This document shows, piece by piece, positions 1-7,011 of a DNA stretch of 13,133 nt. The stretch lies in assembly GCA_964556005.1 (NCBI GenBank), contig CAZKUR010000102.1:1-13133 (forward strand), given 5' to 3'. Within the stretch, counting starts at the first letter, position 1. The number at the start of each line of letters is the position of its first letter. Under the pieces are notes generated by a model that saw nothing but the letters and a program-made list of their open reading frames with translations, did no database searches and was not told where the DNA came from. This DNA is from CAZKUR01 sp964556005 (lineage in GTDB: Bacteria; Bacteroidota; Ignavibacteria; Ignavibacteriales; Ignavibacteriaceae). Position numbers and translations under genes: made by a program.

Positions 1-335
<335 letters not shown>

Positions 336-362
336 AGAGTTTATATAAGCTTTTGTAATCTG

Positions 363-378
363 GCGTTTTTCTTAACGC
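363..378 (-). other. Small hairpin in the 16S leader
   Basis: A perfect 5-bp inverted repeat (GCGTT and AACGC) encloses a 6-nt loop, about 30 nt upstream of the mature 16S 5' end. It lies inside the transcribed leader and could be part of the structure used in pre-rRNA folding or processing. That role is inferred from position only. Confidence 0.35.
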
Positions 379-390
379 GCAGGTTGAAAC

Positions 391-413
391 CATTTAAATC
401 GACAGTTTAAATG
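391..413 (-). other. Leader hairpin between boxA and 16S
   Basis: A perfect 8-bp inverted repeat, CATTTAAA and TTTAAATG, encloses the 7-nt loop TCGACAG. It lies between the boxA and the mature 16S start, so it would be transcribed in the leader RNA. The stem is AT-rich and only moderately stable. A part in leader folding is inference. Confidence 0.4.
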
Positions 414-421
414 CACTCACT

Positions 422-433
422 TTTTCAAAGAAC
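422..433 (-). promoter_or_regulatory. rRNA boxA antitermination element
   Basis: On the minus strand this reads GTTCTTTGAAAA, the form of boxA commonly seen ahead of 16S genes in the Bacteroidetes/Chlorobi group. It lies about 90 nt upstream of the mature 16S start and downstream of both predicted promoters, as expected for the NusB/NusE (S10) loading site in rRNA antitermination. The sequence match is seen directly; the function is known for the element class. Confidence 0.7.
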
Positions 434-467
434 TTTTTTTTACAATCCCTAAAAATAAAGGGTTTTA

Positions 468-496
468 AAAATAACCTCTTGTCTTTTTAATGTCAA
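468..496 (-). promoter_or_regulatory. rRNA promoter P2 (proximal)
   Basis: On the minus strand a perfect -35 TTGACA (491-496) is followed after exactly 17 nt by TATTTT (468-473). Transcription would start near 460, about 30 nt upstream of the boxA. This is a sigma70-like housekeeping architecture rather than the TTG/TAnnTTTG pattern of Bacteroidetes proper. Confidence 0.65.
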
Positions 497-589
497 GGGA
501 TTTTCAATAATATCAAAATTAACAAGCTAAATTTATTTGCTTTTCAAATTGTCATTTAGTTTAAAAACCAAATATAAAATAGCCTATCT

Positions 590-617
590 AAAATATACTA
601 TATTTTATGAATGTCAA
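590..617 (-). promoter_or_regulatory. rRNA promoter P1 (distal)
   Basis: A second perfect -35 TTGACA (612-617) on the minus strand is followed after 16 nt by TATTTT (590-595), the same -10 hexamer as in the proximal promoter about 120 nt downstream. Tandem promoters are common ahead of rRNA operons. The sequence just upstream (about 620-780) is very AT-rich and could act as an UP element, which is inference. Confidence 0.6.
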
Positions 618-828
618 GTTTTTAAAGTTTTAATTTAGCTTTATTTTTTGTTTTATTCGATATTTCAACAAAATTTCCGATAGTATTTTGTTAAAATTAT
701 TACTCTAATCATTTTTCAAATTAAATTTTATTTTTTTTGTTGAAAATTTCAATGAAAGAGTAAATATGATTAAGTACACATTAACAAAAAATTTTCATCA
801 ACAGTGAACGACTTGAATTGCACAAGTG
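618..828. other. AT-rich gene-free region between the SLBB gene and the rRNA promoters
   Basis: No ORF or RNA gene is supported here. The stretch is strongly AT-rich and contains loosely repeated TTTTGTTGAAA-type segments in both orientations (about 660-675 and 733-750, and 787-801). These could pair weakly. No convincing GC-rich terminator hairpin follows the SLBB gene stop, so it is unclear where that transcript ends before the rRNA promoters. Confidence 0.5.
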
Positions 829-2286
829 CTATTTCTTGAATTGGAGTATTAATAAAATTAATGTCGCAGCACTTCCTACAATGCTTAAAAAAGTTTGTGT
901 CATACCAAGATAGTAGTTAAATGAATGTGAAATACTTCGAGGTACGAAAATATAATCTCCTACTTCAACTTTTGCGTTGTCGGAATCAATAGGTATCCAT
1001 TCTCTGCTTGCTGCTTTTATCAACATTATATCATCTGTAGCATATTCCCCCATCCCGCCTGCTTTATTTATATAGTAGTTGTAATCCTTGCCTGGAGAGT
1101 ATGCATAATCGCCAGGATTTGCTACCTGACCGAATACATGTACTTTTTCATCATTTTTGGGAATTATGATAACATCTCCATCTTGTACAATATATTTTGA
1201 AGCTTCGGAATTCGGATTGTTTATGTCTGAAAAATTAACCGGACCTCCCTGCATTACAACTCTCAATTCATTCTCCAGATTTAAATATCCTATGCTTAAT
1301 TCATCTGCATTAGACATTCTCGCCATTAATTGCTGTTCGAGCCTTACCATCATGTTTCTTGCTTTTGTATCGGTTTCGAAATCAATCTCGGAACTCTTTA
1401 TTTTAACTCCGTATTCATCTTCAAGAATTGTCGAAAGCACATTCCCAGAATATAATTTGGCGGTTTTTAATGAAGCATCTTTGGTTACGCCGCCTGCTAA
1501 ATTGATAACGTCTTTAATTGTTGTACTGTTTTTAGTAATCGGAATCACTCCCGGCTTATTTACCTCACCAAGAACCATTACTTTAAATTCAATTTTCTGA
1601 TCTGCATAAGCAACGGCTTCAATCTGGTCTCCCCTTTGAAGAGGTTCGGTAGTATCGCTTACCGCATAATTTAGAATGGACTGTTTAGTCCCATCATAGC
1701 TTAACCTGTAAATCCTGATTGTGTCAACATTTTCATATGCTTTATTTATACCTTGTGCCAGTTCCAGTGCGTCTGATATTTTATCACCTTCAACAAAATG
1801 AAATTTTCCCGGACTATTTACGGCCCCGTTAACCGTAAAGAAGTTTTTATCGAGGTCTGCAGGTTTAAAAATCAGAACGTCGTCGTTCTTTAACAAAGGA
1901 TTTTGGCTTTGATCTCCCGTAAGTCTGAACTTTTCAAGATCAATTACAGTTTGAGTGCCGTCTAAATGCTTTAGTGTTATATCCCTTAACGTAAAATTTT
2001 CTAATTTCTCTTGTATTGCTTTTAAATCGGTTATATTAGTCGTGGAGCCTTCCATTTTTTGACGAAACTCATTATAAACGGAAGTAACAAATTGATCTGC
2101 TCTTTCGGTCGGGGAAGCAGGGAAAGACCCTGTAATTGGAAAACTGCCGCCAATGGTTATGCTTATTGATCCCAGGTTTAATTGTAATGCTTGACTAGTT
2201 GAATTTTGCTGCTCATTTGTATTATTTTGCGCTTCAGCAGCAAAAGATATCAAGATTATTGTAAATATTGTCAAAATCTTCTTCAT
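829..2286 (-). CDS. SLBB-repeat polysaccharide export-type protein with C-terminal membrane helix
   Basis: This is a 485-residue envelope protein. It has an N-terminal signal peptide (about 1-19, cleavage likely after an Ala-Glu-Ala stretch). Three SLBB-like units are visible, each starting with a V-x-G-x-V-x-x-P-G pattern, near residues 152-161 (VNGAVNSPG), 238-247 (VLGEVNKPG) and 384-393 (VFGQVANPG), the last two followed by an AGG motif. A hydrophobic helix near 465-482 ends the protein in LQFKK. SLBB proteins of the Wza/poly-export class form or line outer-membrane exopolysaccharide channels; a classical lipobox and a clear N-terminal poly-export motif are not seen. It lies 21 nt after rfbB in the same operon. 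A TTG at 2287-2289 is in frame. I chose the adjacent ATG, but an AAGGA at 2296-2300 would serve either. The exact substrate is unknown. Confidence 0.85.
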   Translation of the reverse strand: MKKILTIFTIILISFAAEAQNNTNEQQNSTSQALQLNLGSISITIGGSFPITGSFPASPTERADQFVTSVYNEFRQKMEGSTTNITDLKAIQEKLENFTLRDITLKHLDGTQTVIDLEKFRLTGDQSQNPLLKNDDVLIFKPADLDKNFFTVNGAVNSPGKFHFVEGDKISDALELAQGINKAYENVDTIRIYRLSYDGTKQSILNYAVSDTTEPLQRGDQIEAVAYADQKIEFKVMVLGEVNKPGVIPITKNSTTIKDVINLAGGVTKDASLKTAKLYSGNVLSTILEDEYGVKIKSSEIDFETDTKARNMMVRLEQQLMARMSNADELSIGYLNLENELRVVMQGGPVNFSDINNPNSEASKYIVQDGDVIIIPKNDEKVHVFGQVANPGDYAYSPGKDYNYYINKAGGMGEYATDDIMLIKAASREWIPIDSDNAKVEVGDYIFVPRSISHSFNYYLGMTQTFLSIVGSAATLILLILQFKK

Positions 2287-2307
2287 CAAGTTTAATCCTT
2301 ATTAAAA

Positions 2308-3318
2308 TTACATTTTGTATTGAATTTTATAGTATTCTTTATATTCGCCGGATATAATTCTCTGCCACCATTTTTCATTACCGGTATACCAATCAATTGT
2401 TTTTTTAATCGCTTCTTCAAATTCATAAGAAGGTTTCCATCCCAATTCATTTTGAATTTTTGACGAATCAATTGCATACCTTCGATCGTGACCCTTCCTA
2501 TCCTGCACAAATTGAATTAACTCTTCGGATTTATTCAAATGTTTCAGGATTAACTTAACAATTTCAATATTCGGCTTTTCGTTTGATGCACCTACATTAT
2601 AAACCTCTCCGGTTTTTCCTTGTTCAAGGACCAATTCAACGGCTTTGTTATGATCCAAGACATAAATCCAGTCTCTTACGTTTAAGCCGTCGCCATAAAC
2701 AGGCAACTTTTTATTATTAATTGAATTAATTATCATCAATGGAATTAATTTTTCCGGGAATTGATACGACCCGTAATTATTTGAGCAACGTGTAATAACA
2801 ACGGGCAAATTGTAAGTATGGTAAAATGACAAACACATCAAATCGGCAGCAGCTTTACTTGAAGAATATGGACTGTTCGGTGAAAGTGGAGTTTCTTCAG
2901 TAAATTTACCAGTTTTTCCGAGGCTTCCATAAACTTCATCGGTTGAAATTTGAACAAACTTTTCAATTCCGGATTCCCTGGCAATTTCCAGCAGAACATT
3001 CGTGCCGAGTACATTAGTCTTATAAAAAATTCCCGAACCTAAAATGCTTCGGTCCACATGGGATTCCGCAGCGAAATTGATTACATATTTTATATCAAAA
3101 TTTTCGAAAATGTATCTCACAAGCTCAGCATTACAAATATCGCCTTTAATAAAATGATAATTAGGATTATCCTGCGAGGACTTTAAATTTTCCAGGTTGC
3201 CGGCATAAGTTAACTTGTCAAGATTAACGATAAAATAATCGTCTCTTTGTTTCAAAATATAATTGATAAAATTGCTGCCGATGAAACCGGCTCCTCCTGT
3301 AATTAAAATGTTTTTCAT
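2308..3318 (-). CDS. rfbB: dTDP-glucose 4,6-dehydratase
   Basis: This 336-residue short-chain dehydrogenase/reductase (extended type) converts dTDP-glucose to dTDP-4-keto-6-deoxyglucose with bound NAD+, the second step toward dTDP-rhamnose and other deoxysugars. Seen directly are the Rossmann glycine motif GGAGFIGSN (8-16), the catalytic Thr-Asp-Glu in STDEVYG (125-131), the YxxxK pair Tyr151/Lys155, the family motif RCSNNYGSYQFPEKLIP (177-193) and the C-terminal KGHDRRYAID. Length is slightly under the ~350-360 usual for RfbB but nothing looks missing. An in-frame TTG lies immediately upstream. The ATG is preferred because AGGA at 3325-3328 sits 6 nt from it and would be too close to the TTG. 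No rfbA, rfbC or rfbD is in the window, so the rest of the pathway must be elsewhere. Confidence 0.95.
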   Translation of the reverse strand: MKNILITGGAGFIGSNFINYILKQRDDYFIVNLDKLTYAGNLENLKSSQDNPNYHFIKGDICNAELVRYIFENFDIKYVINFAAESHVDRSILGSGIFYKTNVLGTNVLLEIARESGIEKFVQISTDEVYGSLGKTGKFTEETPLSPNSPYSSSKAAADLMCLSFYHTYNLPVVITRCSNNYGSYQFPEKLIPLMIINSINNKKLPVYGDGLNVRDWIYVLDHNKAVELVLEQGKTGEVYNVGASNEKPNIEIVKLILKHLNKSEELIQFVQDRKGHDRRYAIDSSKIQNELGWKPSYEFEEAIKKTIDWYTGNEKWWQRIISGEYKEYYKIQYKM

Positions 3319-3327
3319 CAATTATCC

Positions 3328-4062
3328 TTAAAAAGAAAAGAAACCAAGATACACTCCCGCTTGAACAAAGAAGCTGTTGGCATTAAGATCGGATGGTACA
3401 TTTGTAAGCTCAATATCGTTATCCACTCTCCAGCTATTTGCAAATGTTATTTGGTATCCGGTTCCGACTCTTAAAGCAACAAATCGATTAAATGGAATAT
3501 CAACATTTAATGTTGGAGTAAAATTCCAATAAGTATTGGAGATTGTACGGCTTATATTGTTAGTTGACGTATTATTACCGGGTGTTTCATCCCAAACTCC
3601 ATCCCAGGAAAAATTTCCGGAATTATTATATAATTGAATTTGCATGCTGCCGCCGCCTATTATGGCTCCAACCGAAACTCCAAAATCACGTATGAAAGGG
3701 AGGGAATATTCAATACTTAATCCTCCGCCGCCAATTGAATAAACCGCTTCCCGGTTATAGCCGTTAACTACAGCTTTTTCACTAACAGAACCGCCGAATC
3801 CCATACCGCCAACTCTTAAAAATTTTATAAACCCGATATAAATAAATCCGCCACCGCCCGAAGTGTACATTCCGCTTTTTGAAAGTTCAGGAACTCCAAA
3901 GGATTTTAATTTTTCATTAACAGGGTTAACATTTGGAATATACCAGCCTGCGAGATAACCGCCGCCGCCGCCGAAAGGTGCGTCAAAAAATCTTTTTTCT
4001 TGAGGAAAAATTAGTAGCGGAATTGTTAAAAATATTATTATTGTAAAGGTAATTTTATTCAT
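3328..4062 (-). CDS. Glycine-rich predicted outer-membrane beta-barrel protein
   Basis: I do not recognise a named family for this 244-residue protein. It has a clear signal peptide (MNKITFTIIIFLTIPLLIFPQ). Four glycine clusters follow, near 31-35 (GGGGG), 69-72, 111-114 and 136-138, each next to alternating aromatic/hydrophobic strands. The C-terminus ends in the aromatic YLGFFSF, which fits a beta-signal for outer-membrane barrel assembly. The reading frame stays open to 4140, but residue 27 (ATG at 4060-4062) begins a proper signal peptide. A weak promoter-like pair (TTGGTT at 4108-4113, TAAATT at 4085-4090, 17-nt spacer) lies inside the longer version, so I chose the short start. No Shine-Dalgarno is visible. 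It is first in the operon with rfbB (9-nt gap) and the SLBB gene, suggesting an envelope role linked to surface sugars; that is inference. Confidence 0.7.
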   Translation of the reverse strand: MNKITFTIIIFLTIPLLIFPQEKRFFDAPFGGGGGYLAGWYIPNVNPVNEKLKSFGVPELSKSGMYTSGGGGFIYIGFIKFLRVGGMGFGGSVSEKAVVNGYNREAVYSIGGGGLSIEYSLPFIRDFGVSVGAIIGGGSMQIQLYNNSGNFSWDGVWDETPGNNTSTNNISRTISNTYWNFTPTLNVDIPFNRFVALRVGTGYQITFANSWRVDNDIELTNVPSDLNANSFFVQAGVYLGFFSF

Positions 4063-4158
4063 AAAAATGATGAAATAATTTATAAATTTACCAAAGTGAG
4101 TTAGAAAAACCAAAAAATATATTAAGCCAAAATCTAACATAAATATTCATATTTATCG

Positions 4159-4198
4159 CAGTTAGTCACTTTTTATTATCTTTTTAATGTGCTAACTG
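4159..4198 (+). repeat. Inverted repeat just upstream of nfo
   Basis: The arms CAGTTAGTCAC (4159-4169) and GTGCTAACTG (4189-4198) pair over 10 bp with one bulged T, around a 19-nt T-rich loop. The right arm ends 4 nt before the AGGAGG of nfo. It could be an operator or a leader RNA hairpin affecting nfo translation, or an incidental palindrome. The pairing is seen; the role is inferred. Confidence 0.5.
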
Positions 4199-4202
4199 TT
4201 AA

Positions 4203-4208
4203 AGGAGG
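4203..4208 (+). promoter_or_regulatory. Strong ribosome binding site that fixes the nfo TTG start
   Basis: AGGAGG is a perfect Shine-Dalgarno sequence 5 nt before a TTG codon. No ATG or GTG start gives the conserved N-terminus of the protein, so this site decides the start. Confidence 0.85.
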
Positions 4209-4213
4209 AAATT

Positions 4214-5065
4214 TTGAATCATCTATTAGGTGCACATACTTCAACTGCAGGCGGTGTTTCAAACTCTGTTGATTTAGCTTCGAAGTTAAAATTTACCGCG
4301 ATGCAAATCTTCACAAGAAATAATAACAGGTGGTATTCGAAGCCTCTTTCAAATGAAGAGATAAAACTTTTTAAAGACAAGCTTAACGCCTCCAATATAA
4401 AATTTGTAGTTTCGCATGACTCATATTTGATAAATCTTTGCGCAAAAGATAAATCATTATTGAAAAAATCCAGGGAAGCATTTTTAGATGAATTAAACCG
4501 GTGCGAACAATTAGGAATTCCATATTTAAATTTTCATCCCGGTTCGCATGGCGGACAGGGAGAAGAAGATGGATTAAAAATAATTGCGGAATCATTGAAC
4601 ATAATCCATGACAAAACAAAGGGAATAAAATCCGGAAGCATGATTGAGGCAACTGCAGGACAGGGAACAGTTTTAGGTTACCGTTTTGAACAACTACAAC
4701 AAATAATTGAGCTTGTTGAAGATAAGAATAGACTGAGCGTATGCATCGATACCGCACATATTTTTGCCGCCGGATACAACATAAAAGAACCGAAAGAATA
4801 TAAAAAAGTGATTAAGGAATTCGATGAAATTATCGGATTGAAAAAATTAAAATGTTTTCACATGAATGACAGCAAAAAAGAACTCGGCAGCAAAGTGGAT
4901 AGGCATGAACATATAGGTGAAGGATTTATAGGTAAAGAAGGATTTAGAAATATAATGAATGATAAGAGGCTTGAAAAAATTCCTAAAATACTTGAAACTC
5001 CAAAAGGAAAAGAGTGTTTGGAAGATTTGAAAAATATTAAAGTATTGAAGAGTTTGATTATCTAA
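4214..5065 (+). CDS. nfo: Deoxyribonuclease IV (AP endonuclease, EndoIV family)
   Basis: This 283-residue TIM-barrel enzyme cleaves DNA 5' to abasic sites in base-excision repair using three zinc ions. All nine expected metal ligands are visible and lie almost exactly at E. coli Nfo positions: His68, His108, Glu145, Asp179, His182, His216, Asp229, His231 and Glu261. Signature stretches include LGAHTSTAGG at the N-terminus, NFHPGSH, CIDTAHIFAAGY and FHMNDSK. Length matches E. coli (285). The start is TTG, supported by AGGAGG 5 nt upstream and by the N-terminal LGAH motif directly after it. It is the only plus-strand gene here and is transcribed divergently from the envelope operon. It converges with the 5200-6018 gene; the 134-nt gap between them has T-runs but no clear terminator hairpin. 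Confidence 0.97.
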   Translation: MNHLLGAHTSTAGGVSNSVDLASKLKFTAMQIFTRNNNRWYSKPLSNEEIKLFKDKLNASNIKFVVSHDSYLINLCAKDKSLLKKSREAFLDELNRCEQLGIPYLNFHPGSHGGQGEEDGLKIIAESLNIIHDKTKGIKSGSMIEATAGQGTVLGYRFEQLQQIIELVEDKNRLSVCIDTAHIFAAGYNIKEPKEYKKVIKEFDEIIGLKKLKCFHMNDSKKELGSKVDRHEHIGEGFIGKEGFRNIMNDKRLEKIPKILETPKGKECLEDLKNIKVLKSLII

Positions 5066-5199
5066 GGACTTAATTGTTTTTTATTGTCTAATTTCCCTGT
5101 TGTTGTACTGTTAAATTGCTTTTTTGTTTTTTAGTGGATTGTTAAATCGATACGTCACCATAAATTATTTCAGTTTAAAAGTTAAATAGTTTAGTAAAT

Positions 5200-6018
5200 T
5201 CAAAAAGGAATTCCATTATCATTAGAGTCATCTGAATCAGTTTCATCTGAATCCTGATCAAATGAAATATCATCAAATTTCTGTTCCGGCTCCTTCCGAT
5301 TCTCCTCAAACTCTTTGAATTTTTTATCCTCTTCCTCCTGGCAAATTTTCAGAATCTTTAACGAAACCGGGCTTGCGGAAACAAATCTTTTTATAGACTC
5401 AATTAGAAACATTTCGCCCGCCTCATCATCCTCCGGCCATGATGACTTGCATCCGGAATCACACCACGGCCGCTGAAAACATTCCGGGCAATAACCTGAA
5501 CAGCCGTCAAGATTCCATGCGCCTTCGACAAGCATTTCATAATCTTCACCAATTTCTTCTAAAAGATATTCATAAACAAGCCGCGGCGGTATTCCATCAT
5601 TAAATGCGATTGAGAATTGCGTATCTTCAATAAATGCTTCCAATTTTTGGAGTTCGGATTCAACCTCTTCATCGTTGAGATCATCTGGCTTTTTTAAGCT
5701 GAAACCTTTGGGCAATAATTTTTTAATGTTTGTGCGGATTGGTATACCGTTCATCCATTTTTCAAAAATAAACCAATCATTATCCGGCGAGATGCAAAAA
5801 TCTATTGGCGGAAATTCATAACCTTCTGCCTCCATGATTTTGCGGCTGCCATATTCGGAATATTTTTCTACCCATTCCAACAGGTTTTTTAACTTACGAT
5901 TCTCAAGTTCCAGATCATCCGGTGTAGGAGTAAATACCTGAGAAAGGTCGAGATCCCTAATTTCAAATTCTTTCTTAATCGATTTGTTTTCCAAAAGAAT
6001 ATCAATGTTGTTAGACAT
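5200..6018 (-). CDS. Unrecognised acidic protein with Cys cluster and SSB-like C-terminal tip
   Basis: I do not recognise a family for this 272-residue protein. It has no signal peptide or membrane segment, so it is probably cytoplasmic. Residues 173-190 hold five cysteines spaced C-x3-C-x2-C-x5-C-x3-C, suggesting a metal site (zinc or Fe-S). A Lys/Glu-rich probable coiled stretch (about 226-246) leads into an acidic tail rich in Asp and Ser that ends in NDNGIPF. This resembles the acidic tail plus IPF tip of bacterial single-stranded DNA-binding protein (DDIPF). The frame could start at a TTG (6028-6030), but GGAGG at 6024-6028 sits 5 nt before the ATG at 6016-6018, which I take as the start. 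It lies 105 nt downstream of the DUF1460 gene and dnaB on the same strand. A role in binding SSB-partner proteins is a guess from the tail alone. Confidence 0.8.
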   Translation of the reverse strand: MSNNIDILLENKSIKKEFEIRDLDLSQVFTPTPDDLELENRKLKNLLEWVEKYSEYGSRKIMEAEGYEFPPIDFCISPDNDWFIFEKWMNGIPIRTNIKKLLPKGFSLKKPDDLNDEEVESELQKLEAFIEDTQFSIAFNDGIPPRLVYEYLLEEIGEDYEMLVEGAWNLDGCSGYCPECFQRPWCDSGCKSSWPEDDEAGEMFLIESIKRFVSASPVSLKILKICQEEEDKKFKEFEENRKEPEQKFDDISFDQDSDETDSDDSNDNGIPF

Positions 6019-6023
6019 TTTTT

Positions 6024-6028
6024 CCTCC
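6024..6028 (-). promoter_or_regulatory. Ribosome binding site that decides the start of the 5200-6018 gene
   Basis: On the minus strand GGAGG lies 5 nt before ATG. An upstream in-frame TTG overlaps this site and so is unlikely to be the start. Confidence 0.8.
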
Positions 6029-6059
6029 AATTTATAAGCCGCTCCGAAAAGATCGAAAA

Positions 6060-6079
6060 CCTAAAAAGAAAGATTTAGG
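6060..6079 (-). terminator. Weak possible terminator after the DUF1460 gene
   Basis: On the minus strand CCTAAA and TTTAGG form a 6-bp stem around an 8-nt loop and are followed by TTTTC. The flanking AGCC and GGCT can add a discontinuous outer stem. The stem is AT-rich and the T-run short, so termination may be partial or absent. Confidence 0.25.
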
Positions 6080-6123
6080 AGAAGGCTCATTTTTAAATCA
6101 CGATTTTCAAAAAAGCTTCTATT

Positions 6124-7011
6124 CTATTTTTGGCGGATGTGTGGGCAGCAACCTATTGCCGGTTCAGTCGCTTTCAAAACAATAATTCCCGAATCATTTT
6201 TCAATTTAGCTAAGTATTCGCCAAGCGGCAAATCCGAAATCTGAACTTTGGTTCCCGGAATCGGTGCATGAAGCAGATGAATTTTCATATCATTCATTCT
6301 GACTGCAATTCCTACATGCCCGATGTCTAATCCTTTTATTTTTGTTGTAATTGCAATTAAGTCGCCGCTTTTTATTTTATTGTCAATGCTGTCGACTTTC
6401 TCTTTGGGAATGTAATAATAAGTTCTCTTATTTATTTTCTCTTCCTGTTTCCTAATAACAGAAATGAATTCAGGATTTTCTTTTAATTTTAAATAGGAAT
6501 CGGGATGAGTGGACATGAAATTCAAATCAAAATTAATTGGAATTCCGCCAAGTTCTTTAGTAATATCTTTTACGATTTCTTTTTTCTGATTGTCGTAAAC
6601 CCAATCTGAAAAGTAATGAAGGCGTGAAGGATAGTGATCTATTTTACCTTTCCGGTAACGAATTTTTGTTAGCTCTTTTTCATAATCTTCGAAAGAAGTT
6701 TGATGTTCTTTGATGCATCGTGCAAAAGTTAAAACGTTTTCAAGAAAGGTAGTACAATCCAGTCCTGTTAAATGAATGACTAATTGTTCATTGCCTTCTT
6801 TTTCGATCGCATGCGCTTCATAATCAGTTCCCATAAAACTTTTTCCAATATCAACGATTACATCATTAATGGGTTTTGAAGATATGTCTTCGTTAACAGC
6901 TAATTGGAATATTGATTTACAAACATCGACATCTTTTTGAGTAAACACCTGAGAATCCGCACTGCTTAAAAAAATAATAAGCAGGAAAGAAAAGAAAAGA
7001 AAATTTTTCAT
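6124..7011 (-). CDS. DUF1460 secreted N-acetylmuramoyl-L-alanine amidase/cysteine peptidase-like protein
   Basis: This 295-residue protein has a signal peptide (about 1-20, MKNFLFFSFLLIIFLSSADS) and so is exported. It then matches the DUF1460 family of NlpC/P60-like fold enzymes thought to act on peptidoglycan. The probable catalytic Cys86 lies in GLDCTTFLENV (83-93) and the probable catalytic His232 in DIGHVGIAV (229-237). Other family-like stretches are YPSRLHYFSDW (127-137) and HLLHAP (245-250). The C-terminus contains a Cys-Cys pair (288-289). The start ATG overlaps the dnaB stop in an ATGA, so translation is probably coupled. The link to dnaB is by transcription rather than known function. 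Family assignment is by motif recognition; the cleaved bond is not determinable from sequence. Confidence 0.85.
   Translation of the reverse strand: MKNFLFFSFLLIIFLSSADSQVFTQKDVDVCKSIFQLAVNEDISSKPINDVIVDIGKSFMGTDYEAHAIEKEGNEQLVIHLTGLDCTTFLENVLTFARCIKEHQTSFEDYEKELTKIRYRKGKIDHYPSRLHYFSDWVYDNQKKEIVKDITKELGGIPINFDLNFMSTHPDSYLKLKENPEFISVIRKQEEKINKRTYYYIPKEKVDSIDNKIKSGDLIAITTKIKGLDIGHVGIAVRMNDMKIHLLHAPIPGTKVQISDLPLGEYLAKLKNDSGIIVLKATEPAIGCCPHIRQK

Noticed and set aside
816..829. GCACTTGTGC palindrome at the SLBB stop codon as a terminator
   Set aside because: The 4-bp stem with a 2-nt loop is too small to be stable and has no adjacent T-run.
1157..1600. Plus-strand ORF of 147 codons inside the SLBB gene
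   Set aside because: It is antisense to a well-supported gene and has no recognisable domain; it is a frame shadow.
2292..2510. Minus-strand ORF overlapping the end of rfbB
   Set aside because: It is an out-of-frame shadow within rfbB, whose conserved C-terminus is in the other frame.
4063..4140. 26-codon N-terminal extension of the Gly-rich outer-membrane protein
   Set aside because: The extension would bury the signal peptide and overlaps a promoter-like sequence; it has no ribosome binding site.
4383..4757. Minus-strand ORF of 124 codons inside nfo
   Set aside because: It is antisense to nfo, which has all nine metal ligands.
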